52,292 nt of DNA. It comes from Candidatus Omnitrophota bacterium. GTDB lineage: Bacteria > Omnitrophota > Gorgyraeia > 1-14-0-20-64-10. The stretch is from positions 1-52,292 of the forward strand of contig JACQCH010000046.1 in NCBI GenBank assembly GCA_016201735.1, in the 5' to 3' direction. This document shows positions 1 through 10,424 of the stretch, piece after piece. The notes beneath the pieces were generated by a model. The model did no database searches. It saw only the letters and a program-made list of their open reading frames with translations, and was not told where the DNA came from. A program made the translations under genes and the position numbers. Position 1 is the first letter of the stretch. Each line of letters starts with the position of its first letter.

Positions 1-1773
<1,773 letters not shown>

Positions 1774-1830
1774 ACCATTTTTCTTAGCGTCAGGTGTGAC
1801 GTAACCGTGCAGTTAGTTGTCCGGATCTTT

Positions 1831-1948
1831 TCCGGGCGCCCATACCGCGGGGGCCACACCCGTTCCCATTCCGAATACGGTCGTTAAGCCCCGCAGGGCC
1901 GATGGTACTTGGCTGGCAACGGCCTGGGAGAGTAGGTCAGTGCCCGGT
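1831..1948 (+). rRNA. rrf: 5S ribosomal RNA
   Basis: The 5S rRNA follows the 23S after a spacer of about 57 bases. Its ends pair (CCGGGC at 1832-1837 with GCCCGG at 1942-1947). The internal landmarks are typical: CCCGTTCCCATTCCGAA in the loop B/C region, the GCCGATGGTACTTGG stretch, and GGGAGAGTAGGTC before the 3' stem. The length of about 118 nt is normal. It is the last gene of the rRNA operon. Confidence 0.93.
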
Positions 1949-1956
1949 TTAATTTT

Positions 1957-1988
1957 AAACGCCCTCTGGTTTTCCAGAGGGCGTTTTT
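1957..1988 (+). terminator. Intrinsic terminator of the rRNA operon
   Basis: A hairpin with arms ACGCCCTCTGG and CCAGAGGGCGT and a TTTT loop is followed by a run of T. It lies 10 bases after the 5S gene and immediately upstream of the yebC -10 box, so it separates rRNA transcription from yebC. Confidence 0.93.
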
Positions 1989-1999
1989 CTTGGTATACT
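1971..1999 (+). promoter_or_regulatory. Probable yebC promoter overlapping the rRNA terminator
   Basis: TATACT at 1994-1999, in the context GGTATACT, is a strong -10 box. A weak -35 candidate (TTTCCA, 1971-1976) lies 17 bases upstream within the terminator arm. The predicted transcript would begin about 3 bases before the yebC ATG at 2009, leaving no room for a ribosome-binding site. Confidence 0.6.
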
Positions 2000-2008
2000 G
2001 TGGTTTCG

Positions 2009-2761
2009 ATGTCAGGGCATTCCAAGTGGGCCAGCATCAAGCATAAGAAAGGCGCTGCCGACGCCAAGCGGGGTCAGCTTTTCACCAAGCTGATCAAAGA
2101 AATCACCGCGGCGGCGAAGGCCGGAGGGGGCAGCGTCGATGGGAATCCCCGCCTGCGTCTGGCGCTCGCCAAGGGCAAAGAGGCCAACATGCCCAAGGAC
2201 AATATCGAGAAAGCGATCAAGCGGGGCACGGGAGAGTTGCCGGGTGTTATCTATGAAGAGGTCGTTTACGAAGGGTATGCCCCGGGAGGAGTCGCGGTTC
2301 TTGTGGAAGCCCTGACCGACAGTAAGAATCGGACCACAGCCGAAGTCCGCAACATCTTCACGAAAAACGGCGGCAACATGGCTGGCTCCGGGTCGGTTGC
2401 CTGGATTTTCCAGAAAAAGGGATATATCCTCGTCGATAAAACCAAGGTCGAGGAAGAGCGCCTCATGGAACTAGTCTTAAACGCCGGGGCGGAGGATTTG
2501 AAAACGGTGGATGCGCTGTATGAAATTACCACCCCGATGAAGGATTTGGAGGTGGTCAAGCAGGCGCTGACCCAGGCCGGCATCGGATGGCAGTCGGCGG
2601 AGCTGACGATGCTGCCTTCCTCTACCGTTCCGGTTAAGGATGAAGCGGCTGCTAGAAAGATCCTGGCTTTCATGGAATCTTTGGAAGAGCACGACGACGT
2701 TTCCCACGCCTACGCCAATTTCGACATCCCGGACGCGATCTTAGCCGAAGCGGCCAAGTAG
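2009..2761 (+). CDS. yebC: YebC/TACO1-family translation factor
   Basis: A 250-residue protein of the usual family length. The N-terminus MSGHSKWASIKHKKGAAD is the family signature, followed by the LFTKLIKEITAAAKAGG segment and a middle domain containing GYAPGGVAVLVEALTDSKNRT. The family is annotated as a transcriptional regulator in older work and, for several members, as a ribosome-associated factor that relieves stalling at proline-rich stretches. ATG 2009 is chosen because the signature starts there; the frame extends upstream into the 5S gene without meaning. yebC next to ruvCAB is a conserved bacterial arrangement. The mRNA looks leaderless. Confidence 0.96.
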   Translation: MSGHSKWASIKHKKGAADAKRGQLFTKLIKEITAAAKAGGGSVDGNPRLRLALAKGKEANMPKDNIEKAIKRGTGELPGVIYEEVVYEGYAPGGVAVLVEALTDSKNRTTAEVRNIFTKNGGNMAGSGSVAWIFQKKGYILVDKTKVEEERLMELVLNAGAEDLKTVDALYEITTPMKDLEVVKQALTQAGIGWQSAELTMLPSSTVPVKDEAAARKILAFMESLEEHDDVSHAYANFDIPDAILAEAAK

Positions 2762-2765
2762 TAAG

Positions 2766-2794
2766 TTGACACCTATTCCCGGCGGGGCTATCCT
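2766..2794 (+). promoter_or_regulatory. Sigma-70-type promoter of ruvC
   Basis: TTGACA (2766-2771), a 17-base spacer and TATCCT (2789-2794). The expected start site, 6-7 bases downstream, coincides with the ruvC ATG at 2801, so the ruvCAB message would be leaderless. No Shine-Dalgarno sequence precedes the ATG. Confidence 0.8.
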
Positions 2795-2800
2795 ACTCGT

Positions 2801-3301
2801 ATGCGGATCCTGGGGATCGATCCCGGGCTGGACGCCACCGGCTACGGGCTCATCGAAGTCAACGGAACTCAAAAAGCCAGACTGGTTGAAGCGGGGTTGA
2901 TCCGCACCAAGACGGGCAACCCGCTCCCCCACCGGTTGGCGGCTGTCGCCCGGGAACTGCAAATCATCCTCACCCAACACAGGCCAGATTTCATGGCCGT
3001 CGAGGATCTTTACAGCTACTATAAAACTCCGAAACCAGCCATCCTGATGGGACACGTCCGGGGAGTCCTCTTGTCTACCGCCGCACTTGCCAAGATTCCA
3101 GTGAGGAGTTATCTGCCTACCCGGATCAAGAAGGCGGTCGTGGGTAAGGGGCATGCCCCGAAGCTGCAGATTGCCCGGATGGTCCAGATGCGCCTGGGCC
3201 TGAACGGCGGCCAGGTTCCGGCGGACGTCACCGACGCATTGGCGGTGGCCCTCTGCCATCTGGATACGGTGAAGGGTTGGGGATGGAGAGGAAATGATTA
3301 G
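2801..3301 (+). CDS. ruvC: Holliday junction resolvase RuvC
   Basis: RuvC endonuclease, 166 residues, normal length. It cuts four-way DNA junctions on the RuvAB branch-migration complex. The RNase H-like fold is visible: the first acidic residue in ILGIDPGLDATGYG (D7), a second in VEDLYSYYKTPKPAILMGHVRG, and the last pair in the C-terminal DVTDALAVALCH. It starts a ruvC-ruvA-ruvB operon: ruvC overlaps ruvA by 8 bases. A consensus promoter abuts the start codon. Confidence 0.97.
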   Translation: MRILGIDPGLDATGYGLIEVNGTQKARLVEAGLIRTKTGNPLPHRLAAVARELQIILTQHRPDFMAVEDLYSYYKTPKPAILMGHVRGVLLSTAALAKIPVRSYLPTRIKKAVVGKGHAPKLQIARMVQMRLGLNGGQVPADVTDALAVALCHLDTVKGWGWRGND

Positions 3302-3923
3302 CCGCCTGCACGGCACGCTGGTGGATCGCCGTGAACTGAAGATATTCTTGGAGACCAATGGGTTGACGTATGAAGTCTGGGTTCCGGTTTCTATCCTGCG
3401 GGGCTTGGACCGCCACATCAGTCCGGACGGAAAGCTTCGGCTCATCACCTTTCATTATCATCACGTGGAACCCTCACGGGCCATCCCGATCCTGATCGGC
3501 TTCATCAACGAGGTGGAGCGGGATTTCTTTGAAACCTTCATCACGGTTTCAGGGATCGGGCCGAAGGCGGCGGTGAAGGCAATCAACCAGCCGATTCCCA
3601 TGATCGCCCGGGCGATCGATGACGGGAACCTGGATTTTTTGCGCTCTCTCCCCGGGATCGGGCCTCAGCGGGCCAAGGAGATCGTCGCCAAGCTCCAGGG
3701 GAAGGTGGGCAAATACGCGCTGATTCCCGAAGAGGAGCGGCGTCCGGCGGAGGTTCCCGCCTCCAATGCGGGGGCGGAGGCGCTGGAGGTGCTTCTCCAG
3801 CTTCAGTACCGCCGGAACGAGGCGCAGGCGATGATCAAGAACGCGTTGGACCGGAATGCCAATCTCACCACGGTCGAAGAGATCTTAAACGAGGTGTACA
3901 AACAGAAGGTGAAGGGCAACTAG
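3294..3923 (+). CDS. ruvA: Holliday junction branch-migration protein RuvA
   Basis: RuvA, 209 residues, the tetrameric DNA-binding platform of RuvAB. The N-terminal OB fold begins MISRLHGTLVDRR. Two helix-hairpin-helix motifs follow (TVSGIGPKAAVKAI and SLPGIGPQRAKEIVAKL), and then a flexible linker leads to the C-terminal RuvB-contact domain (ALEVLLQLQYRRNEAQAMI). The start overlaps the end of ruvC, and ruvB begins 2 bases after its stop, indicating a single transcript. Confidence 0.97.
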   Translation: MISRLHGTLVDRRELKIFLETNGLTYEVWVPVSILRGLDRHISPDGKLRLITFHYHHVEPSRAIPILIGFINEVERDFFETFITVSGIGPKAAVKAINQPIPMIARAIDDGNLDFLRSLPGIGPQRAKEIVAKLQGKVGKYALIPEEERRPAEVPASNAGAEALEVLLQLQYRRNEAQAMIKNALDRNANLTTVEEILNEVYKQKVKGN

Positions 3924-3925
3924 AA

Positions 3926-4963
3926 ATGACAGATGCCGACCCAGCCCTGTTGAATTCCCAACGAGAAGTTCTCCTGACGGGGAATGAAACCGATGAGGAC
4001 CGTGTCCTAAACCTGTCGCTGCGCCCGCAGACGTTGGAGGAGTTTATCGGCCAGGCCGAATTGGTGGAAAATTTGAAGGTTGCCATTGAGGCGGCCAAAC
4101 AGCGGTCGGAGCCGTTGGAACACCTGCTGTTCAGCGGGCCGCAGGGATTGGGCAAGACCACGATGGCGTACATCATCGCCCACGAGATGGGGACGAAGAT
4201 CACGGCGACCTCCGGGCCGGCCATCGAGCGGGCGGGAGACTTGATCGGGATCCTGACTAATCTCGCGGAGGGGGACATCCTGTTCATCGACGAGATCCAC
4301 CGGCTCTCCAAGGTGGTGGAGGAGTTCCTTTATCCGGCGATGGAGCAGTTCCAGATTGATTTCATCATTGATAAAGGCCCGTACGCCAAGACGATCAAGT
4401 TCAACCTGAAACGGTTCACCCTGATTGGGGCGACGACCCGCTCCGGGCTGCTCTCCTCTCCGCTCCGGGCCCGGTTTGGATTGGCGTACCATCTGAATTT
4501 CTACGATCCATCGGATCTGATCCGAATCTTAGAGAGGTCGGCGCGGCTTTTGGGGATTTCGATTGAGCCGGAAGGATCTCTGGAGATCGCCCGGCGGGCC
4601 CGGGGGACTCCTCGGGTGGCCAACCGGCTTCTTAGGCGGGTACGGGATTATGCCCAGGTGAAAGGAGACGGCCGGGTGACTCCGGCGACCGCGCAGACCG
4701 CCTTGAATAATCAGGGGATCGATCCGATGGGATTGGATGAGGTGGACCGGCGGGTCTTGAAGGTGATCCTGGAACAGTACAACGGGGGACCGGTCGGGTT
4801 GGAAGCCTTGGCGGCGACCTTGAATGAAGAAGCGGACACGCTCGTCGATGTGGTGGAGCCGTACCTTTTGAAGACCGGGTTTTTGCGCAGAACCCCGAGG
4901 GGCCGGGAAGCGACCCGGGCGGCCAGCGACCATCTAGGGATGTCCCCGAAGCGTTTGATCTAA
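3926..4963 (+). CDS. ruvB: Holliday junction helicase motor RuvB
   Basis: RuvB, 345 residues, the hexameric AAA+ ATPase that drives branch migration. The Walker A sequence GPQGLGKTT lies near residues 71-79, Walker B is ILFIDEIHRL, and sensor 1 is TLIGATTRSGLLSSPLRARFG. The arginine finger region and the C-terminal winged helix (NRLLRRVRDYAQVKG to GFLRRTPRGREAT) are present. It is the third gene of the ruv operon. Its last base overlaps the next start (TAATG). Confidence 0.98.
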   Translation: MTDADPALLNSQREVLLTGNETDEDRVLNLSLRPQTLEEFIGQAELVENLKVAIEAAKQRSEPLEHLLFSGPQGLGKTTMAYIIAHEMGTKITATSGPAIERAGDLIGILTNLAEGDILFIDEIHRLSKVVEEFLYPAMEQFQIDFIIDKGPYAKTIKFNLKRFTLIGATTRSGLLSSPLRARFGLAYHLNFYDPSDLIRILERSARLLGISIEPEGSLEIARRARGTPRVANRLLRRVRDYAQVKGDGRVTPATAQTALNNQGIDPMGLDEVDRRVLKVILEQYNGGPVGLEALAATLNEEADTLVDVVEPYLLKTGFLRRTPRGREATRAASDHLGMSPKRLI

Positions 4964-5175
4964 TGCCTCTTGGGAAATGGTTGATCGTTTCAGGATTGAT
5001 TTTGGTAGCCGTCGGCGTCGCGCTCACCTTTGCCCCTAAACTTCCGTGGCTGGGACGGCTGCCTGGCGACATCCTGATCCAGCGGGAAAGATTTACCTTC
5101 TCGTTCCCCCTGACCACCTGTCTCATCTTAAGCTTGCTGCTCACCCTGGTGGCGAACCTGTTTTTCCATCGATGA
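4963..5175 (+). CDS. DUF2905 small membrane protein
   Basis: A 70-residue protein with two predicted transmembrane helices (residues about 5-23 and 46-67) joined by the family-typical loop LPWLGRLPGDILIQRERFTFSFPL. This matches DUF2905, a family of unknown function that commonly follows ruvB in bacteria. The start codon overlaps the ruvB stop and its own stop overlaps the next ATG, so it is probably translationally coupled in the ruv operon. Confidence 0.9.
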   Translation: MPLGKWLIVSGLILVAVGVALTFAPKLPWLGRLPGDILIQRERFTFSFPLTTCLILSLLLTLVANLFFHR

Positions 5176-6347
5176 AGAAAGCCTTCGTTCGTTTCGGGTT
5201 ATTTCCGGCGAGTTTCTCTTGGGTTTTGCTAAGCGCTGCGATCGCGGCGGAGGAGCCGACGGTTCGGATAGCGATCCTCCAGGAAGTTCCCAGTGTCCGG
5301 GTGACTGTTCTGGCTCCGTGTCGGGCGACCGATTTCTCGACGGGGAAGTTGATCGGCCAGTGGCCGAATCTGAAATGGCAGGGGGTGGAAGCCGGAAATC
5401 CGGGCTTAAAAATCGGCCCGATCCAGACCGAGTCGCAGACGGTCCTCTTGGAAACCACGAACGATTCCATCCTCCGGATCGACGCCCGGCCTTACCGGGG
5501 AGATCTGATCTTTACCCGGACTCCCGCTGGACGCCTGACCGTCATTAATCGGCTCGGCTTGGAGGAGTATCTGGTTGGTGCCTTAGCCAGCGAGGTGAGT
5601 TCCGACTGGCCGATGGAGGCGCTCAAGGCCCATGCGGTGGTTTCCCGGACGATGGTAGCGCACCGGGTCTGGATCCAGAAGGGAAGTCCTTTCGACGTGA
5701 CGGCGGACACGGCGACCCATCTGTATTATGGAGTGGCTTCCGAGCGGCAGCGGACCAAAGAAGCAGTGGAGGCAACCCGGGGGCAGGTGTTGGCCTACGA
5801 GGGGGAACTTCTCTCCGCGACCTTTCATGCCAACTGCGGCGGACACACGGAGGATGCCTCGGAGTTGTGGCAGGTCAAGGGGGATCCGGCTCCACTCAAA
5901 GGCAGGGCCGATCCGTACTGCCGGGGTTTGAAACATTTCCGTTGGCAGGCCGATCTCTCTTCGACGGCTTTTATCAATGCGTTGGGGAAAACGGCTGAAG
6001 GAATCGGCGACTTTAAGGAGTGTGAGATTCTGGAGCGAAATGCCTCGGGCCGGGTGCGGGCAATCCGAATCAGAGGAGCCGGCGGCAGCGCCCTCTTTTC
6101 GGGCCGTGATTTTCGAAAACTCCTGGGGTCGAACCGGCTGCGAAGTTTAAACTTTACTGTGAACCGATCTGGCCGAAGGGTTATGTTCGATGGATTTGGA
6201 TGGGGCCATGGGGTGGGCTTGTGCCAGTGGGGGGCTTACGGGATGGCTCGTCGGGGCAAGACCATGGATGAGATTCTCAGCTTCTATTTCCCCAGCGCTA
6301 AGCCTCGAAACCTCAAAGGGTTGCCCGGTTTTGTAAGTAGTAATTAA
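5172..6347 (+). CDS. SpoIID/LytB-domain exported protein
   Basis: A 391-residue protein with a cleavable signal peptide (MKKAFVRFGLFPASFSWVLLSAAIAAEE). The SpoIID domain follows: LEEYLVGALASEVSSDWPMEALKAHAVVSRT, then FHANCGGHTEDASELWQVKGDP, and the closing GFGWGHGVGLCQWGAYGMARRG with FYFP. In Bacillus SpoIID is a lytic transglycosylase acting on denuded peptidoglycan. In Gram-negative lineages this domain is widespread and its role is cell-wall related but less defined. ATG 5172 is chosen because the signal peptide begins there and it forms an ATGA overlap with the DUF2905 gene; in-frame codons further upstream lie within that gene. Confidence 0.88.
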   Translation: MKKAFVRFGLFPASFSWVLLSAAIAAEEPTVRIAILQEVPSVRVTVLAPCRATDFSTGKLIGQWPNLKWQGVEAGNPGLKIGPIQTESQTVLLETTNDSILRIDARPYRGDLIFTRTPAGRLTVINRLGLEEYLVGALASEVSSDWPMEALKAHAVVSRTMVAHRVWIQKGSPFDVTADTATHLYYGVASERQRTKEAVEATRGQVLAYEGELLSATFHANCGGHTEDASELWQVKGDPAPLKGRADPYCRGLKHFRWQADLSSTAFINALGKTAEGIGDFKECEILERNASGRVRAIRIRGAGGSALFSGRDFRKLLGSNRLRSLNFTVNRSGRRVMFDGFGWGHGVGLCQWGAYGMARRGKTMDEILSFYFPSAKPRNLKGLPGFVSSN

Positions 6348-6362
6348 ATCTTGTTTAATCAC

Positions 6363-6392
6363 TTGAATTCCCGGCAGGAGGGCAGGTATACT
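6363..6392 (+). promoter_or_regulatory. Promoter of the large secreted PP2C protein gene
   Basis: TTGAAT (6363-6368), an 18-base spacer and TATACT (6387-6392) in the context CAGGTATACTT. The ATG at 6399 lies at the expected start site, implying a leaderless mRNA. The same CAGGTATACTT string precedes the riboswitch at 51934-51944, and CAGGTAAACTT precedes the gene at 36736. Confidence 0.75.
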
Positions 6393-6398
6393 TGAGGT

Positions 6399-9300
6399 AT
6401 GATGAGGGATCATAAGAAACATTCCATAAGAGGAGATATTTTTTTGTCCCGAGTCATCGCTGTTTTCCTAAGTCTAAGTCTTACTCCGCCTTTCCCTGCC
6501 TTCGCTCTGCGGCCGCTTCAGACCGGAAACAACGCCGGTCTGGAAGAGGAGGTCGCCGTTGCCCTCACAAAAGGTCAAAAGCTGATCGCCGCCGGGCTGG
6601 AGGAGGCGGTGGGCATTGAACGAATCCCTCTGGATCAAAACCTTACGAAAGAGTTCGAGGAAAATGGAAAGAAGTGGGTTGGTTTGAAGATTCTCCCTGC
6701 AGCAGTGAGGATTCCGGTAAGGGCATGGTCAGCTCTTGCTTATGGAAGACTACAACTCAAAGTGTCCAACTTCCCTTCCTTGTTGATCCAACGGTCCGGC
6801 AATTCCGAGGATTTCGAGGTCGTTAACATGGTTGGAAACAGCATATCTCTGAAGCCGGGGGAAGCCATGACGGCTGGGAAGAAAATTGCTGGTGAGGATG
6901 GGAAAAGAAAAGAGGTAGGAGTGAAGATTTTTCTGGATAAACGGAAAGAAAACATTGATTTGACCCGTCTGGGAGAAACGGACTTATTCCTCCATCGGTA
7001 CCAGCTGAAGCTTCTACAGGATGGGTCAAGGCCTTCCGGTCCCGTGGACAGAAATATTTTGGCCGCTCTCCAGGATGGAGCAGAAAGGGAAATCGTCAAG
7101 GGCAGATCTTCCGCCGGGTTGGAGGAGGACGAGAAATTTCTGGAAGTTCCACAGCTCGGGGTGCGGGCGCAGGCGTTGCGGGAAATAGGAAACAGACCTC
7201 CCCCGCAGCAGGATTCTTTTGCCCTGGGGCCGGTCGGCCGGCCGGAGCAGGATCCGCTTGGAGTTGTAGCCATTGTGGCCGATGGAATAGGTGGGTCAGA
7301 CAAGGGAGACGAGGCCAGCAAGATAGCCGTCGAGACGGTTTCAAACTACGTGAGGCAGGAATCGTTTCTGAAATTACTCGAACAGTACCGGAATCTGCCC
7401 GAGAATCAGCGGCCGGTTTGGCGGAATGAGATGGAAAACGGGCTTGGTCACGCGGTAAAGGAAGCGCATCAGAAAGTCGTCGCGCGGTCGAAGGAATATT
7501 CAACACAGGAAAACAGGGAAATCCGAATCGGTACGACGGTAGTCGCTGTTTTAATGATCGGCAATGAAGCGTTTGTTGCAAGCGTCGGTGACAGCCGGCT
7601 TTACCATTATGGTCAGGGCCAGTTGATGCTGTTGACGCAGAACGACAGTCTGGCCTGGCGGAATGTGCTCAACAAGAGGTCGAACTTAAGCAATTTAGAT
7701 ATCGATAGAGAAGCAGAGAAACGATCTCCTTTTGAAAGAAGGGTGTTGACACAATATGTGGGAAATCTCAACAAGGAGCCTGAGGTCAATCTAAATGGAA
7801 TCATTCTGAGTCCAGGAGACCGCCTACTGCTTTGCTCCGATGGGATTTGGGGATCGGTGCCTGAGGGAGAGTTAACTTCAAGTCTCGCGGCGGCAGGCAG
7901 CCCGGCAGAAAAAATCGCCGGAGAGCTAATGTCGAAAGCTCAACGAGGCAGAGACAACCGGACCGCCGTCGTCATCGATTTTCAAGGGGTTCCTCCCTCT
8001 GCGGCTGCGGCCATTCCCTCCCCCGCCGCCGGGATGGAGGAGGTGGCACGAGACATTGCTCGTCTCTCCAATCCGAATTCTGTTGTCCACCGGGATGCCG
8101 CATGGGCTCTGTGGAGCGCCGCTCAAAACCCCCAAACCCCGGCGGGATCGTTGTCTGAAATAGTTTCAGCGCTGATCGGCTCCCTGGATCCGGCCCATGA
8201 AACTGACGCTGTTGTCCGCCGGGATGCCGCATGGGCTCTGAGGAGCGCCGCTCAAAACCCCCAAACCCCGGCGGGATCGTTGTCTGAAATAGTTTCAGCG
8301 CTGATCGGCTCCCTGGATCCGGCCCATGAAACTGACGCTGTTGTCCGCCGGAATGCCGCAGGGGTTCTGATCGAGCTGGCGGTCTATGATCCGGCACGGT
8401 TGGATCAGATGGGGATTACCTTTCAGGCGCTTGGATTTCCGGAGGGAGTAGATAAGGATGCGCTGGTTAGGTTTGGCACGGGCTGGCGCAGCATTCAGGG
8501 GGAGCGAGATTACCCGGATTTGAGTTTAGGGGCTCGGGCGGCCCTGCGGCGGAATCTGCTGCTGGCCGTCCGGCAGTCTTCTTCTCGGGAAGGTCTCGTT
8601 GGGTTAGGTCAACGGAGGATGGCTCATCTGAACCGCCTGGAGAGACTGGATCAGACCCTGGGCCTGCCTTCGATAGGAGCGGAGATTCATTTGAGCCCGG
8701 AAGAGGGGGCGAGGGCCGCTCCGGTGGCCTTGAACCTGGCCGCCGGCGTGGGTCCTCACCGGCTGGTTCCGGTCCAGCCGGAGGGATCGGATCTTCTGGA
8801 CCATCGGCTTTTGCCGGGGACGCTGAGCAGTTTTTCCACGCTCCTTCGTCAATATCTGGAATCCACCGAGGTGAAGAGACTGGGGACAGTGGTCGGCCAT
8901 TACAGCGTCGGAGCGGATTTAAAGGGGGATGTGGCCGCGATCGTACTGGCCCTCTTTTTTGGAGATCCCGAACATCCCTGGGCTCCCCGAAAAGCGGTTG
9001 GGAGCGCTATCGCGGGTGTTCCGGGTCAGAACAGCTATCGGGGAGAGAGTTTGCATCTGCAGACGGGGCTCAAGACCGACATCCTGCAGAGCAACCTGGA
9101 TGTGCGGCCGTCGATGGTGGATGGGGAGATTTTGGCTGACGACGATCTGGAAGCGGTGGCGCTGTTGTCCAAGGGGTCGACCGATCCGCAGATGCGGGCC
9201 ATCTTCAACCAGTTTCTCGAGAAGTTTGGCGGATGGTTGCAGGAGGTGGGAGGGTCTGAATTACAGGGTAGTGTCCGTGCCGCCAGGGACCACATCGCCA

Positions 9301-10370
9301 CCCACTCCGGGCAGGGGGAAGGGACCAGCCGCGATTTGGATAATGCGAGTTATTTGATTTTTGAGAAGCTGCACGGGATCTCGCCGGATGACCATTGGAA
9401 GATCACACAAGAGTTGGCGGCGATAGAGGACAGAGTCTCCGGAGCCCAGGGGGAGGGCCGGGAGCCGCTGCGGCAACTTCTTGCATCGAATGGCCGGGCG
9501 CGTCCCCGGCGGGAAGCATTGAAGGGGATTCTCGATGACACGTTAGGCCGGATACGGTTGGCGCTTCTGGTCGATCCAACGGTGGTCGAGGCCGTTGGGA
9601 ACTATCGGCGGGGCCTCAGCCGAGGGGAATCTTTAGAGGCGTTGGACAAGCTTTACGAGACGGCCGCGCGGAGCATCCCTCTGGCGATCCATGCCCCCGG
9701 CCTTACTCCGGAGAAGAGGGGCCGTCTGATGGCTCTGCTGGAAGCCCTCAACCCCCCTGAGAATCTGGTGGACGTGAATAAGCTGCGGGCCGCTCTTCAG
9801 AAGAAGAATGGAGAAGAAACTCCCCCCGCCGCCGGGATGGAGGAGATTGACGCCAAGGTGATTGAAGAAGTGGCGCACATCCTTCGGAATCTTCCTCCTT
9901 TGACCGAACCCGCCTTGACTGGGAAGGCCAGCATCCTTTACTACGACGCGGTTCTGGCTTCGCTGTTCTTTTTGAAGATTCCATCCTCTGTTTTGTCTCC
10001 GAATGTGGCGGTGGTGGATCCGGACAGGTACAAAACTCTTCGAAAGATTGCTGAAAGCGCTGGGTTTTCTGATGAGGAAATTCAGCGCTGGGAGTCCCGA
10101 TACCTCGTCCGATACGACCCCAATTCCAGCGATCCTGAAATGCCGAAAAATCTCCTCGAGGGCCGGTTTCAGGCAGTCAATAAGATTACCAATCGGATCA
10201 CGATTGATCCTGCCTTGATCCAAATCCAACACATTCCCACTTTGATGGGAGCCGTGAATGAATTCGGCGCCAAATTAAAAGAGGTGCTGAACTCCTTCGG
10301 ACTTTCCGTCCTGGGAGATACGCTGGATCAGTCCGCCATCGAAGCGCTGTATCAAGCCATCCAAGCTTAA
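6399..10370 (+). CDS. Large exported multi-module protein with PP2C phosphatase domain and GLEE-type linkers
   Basis: A 1323-residue protein. The N-terminus carries a signal peptide ending TPPFPAFA before LRPLQTG. Boxes of the AGLEE/AGMEE type recur: NNAGLEEEV, IAAGLEEAV, SSAGLEEDE, SPAAGMEEVA and PPAAGMEEID. Residues about 250-530 form a PP2C-type serine/threonine phosphatase: the metal-binding ADGIGGSDKGDEAS near residue 292, ASVGDSRLYHY, LLLCSDGIWGSVPEGEL and GRDNRTAVV. Two near-identical 43-residue HEAT-like units follow (about 562-650). The remaining 600 residues and the C-terminal module after the last AGMEE box are not recognised. A phosphatase outside the cytoplasm would be unusual. 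No cotranscribed partner kinase is visible nearby. Confidence 0.8.
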   Translation: MMRDHKKHSIRGDIFLSRVIAVFLSLSLTPPFPAFALRPLQTGNNAGLEEEVAVALTKGQKLIAAGLEEAVGIERIPLDQNLTKEFEENGKKWVGLKILPAAVRIPVRAWSALAYGRLQLKVSNFPSLLIQRSGNSEDFEVVNMVGNSISLKPGEAMTAGKKIAGEDGKRKEVGVKIFLDKRKENIDLTRLGETDLFLHRYQLKLLQDGSRPSGPVDRNILAALQDGAEREIVKGRSSAGLEEDEKFLEVPQLGVRAQALREIGNRPPPQQDSFALGPVGRPEQDPLGVVAIVADGIGGSDKGDEASKIAVETVSNYVRQESFLKLLEQYRNLPENQRPVWRNEMENGLGHAVKEAHQKVVARSKEYSTQENREIRIGTTVVAVLMIGNEAFVASVGDSRLYHYGQGQLMLLTQNDSLAWRNVLNKRSNLSNLDIDREAEKRSPFERRVLTQYVGNLNKEPEVNLNGIILSPGDRLLLCSDGIWGSVPEGELTSSLAAAGSPAEKIAGELMSKAQRGRDNRTAVVIDFQGVPPSAAAAIPSPAAGMEEVARDIARLSNPNSVVHRDAAWALWSAAQNPQTPAGSLSEIVSALIGSLDPAHETDAVVRRDAAWALRSAAQNPQTPAGSLSEIVSALIGSLDPAHETDAVVRRNAAGVLIELAVYDPARLDQMGITFQALGFPEGVDKDALVRFGTGWRSIQGERDYPDLSLGARAALRRNLLLAVRQSSSREGLVGLGQRRMAHLNRLERLDQTLGLPSIGAEIHLSPEEGARAAPVALNLAAGVGPHRLVPVQPEGSDLLDHRLLPGTLSSFSTLLRQYLESTEVKRLGTVVGHYSVGADLKGDVAAIVLALFFGDPEHPWAPRKAVGSAIAGVPGQNSYRGESLHLQTGLKTDILQSNLDVRPSMVDGEILADDDLEAVALLSKGSTDPQMRAIFNQFLEKFGGWLQEVGGSELQGSVRAARDHIATHSGQGEGTSRDLDNASYLIFEKLHGISPDDHWKITQELAAIEDRVSGAQGEGREPLRQLLASNGRARPRREALKGILDDTLGRIRLALLVDPTVVEAVGNYRRGLSRGESLEALDKLYETAARSIPLAIHAPGLTPEKRGRLMALLEALNPPENLVDVNKLRAALQKKNGEETPPAAGMEEIDAKVIEEVAHILRNLPPLTEPALTGKASILYYDAVLASLFFLKIPSSVLSPNVAVVDPDRYKTLRKIAESAGFSDEEIQRWESRYLVRYDPNSSDPEMPKNLLEGRFQAVNKITNRITIDPALIQIQHIPTLMGAVNEFGAKLKEVLNSFGLSVLGDTLDQSAIEALYQAIQA
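8081..8358 (+). repeat. 129-bp tandem duplication inside the PP2C protein gene
   Basis: Two consecutive 129-bp units (8081-8209 and 8210-8338) differ at only two bases (A/G near 8089 and T/A near 8113), and a partial third unit begins at 8339. Each encodes a 43-residue HEAT-like helix pair containing AAQNPQTPAGSLSEIVSALI. The near identity at the DNA level indicates a recent duplication or gene conversion, so copy number may vary between strains. Confidence 0.92.
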
Positions 10371-10410
10371 GCTCAAGCCTGCGCTAATTATTCTTCTCTC
10401 CATCCTCTGT

Positions 10411-10416
10411 TATAAT
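10411..10416 (+). promoter_or_regulatory. Ancestral queA -10 box
   Basis: A consensus TATAAT lies 8 bases before an ATG (10425) that begins a truncated queA copy. No convincing -35 box is visible at 17 bases upstream. This is probably the original queA promoter, now separated from the intact gene by the vapBC insertion. Transcripts from here could still read through vapBC into queA. Confidence 0.65.
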
Positions 10417-10424
10417 GAGGGGAA

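Noticed and set aside
8081-8358. CRISPR-like direct repeats
   Set aside because: The units are contiguous coding repeats of 129 bp with no spacers. No other array-like repeat was seen in the window.
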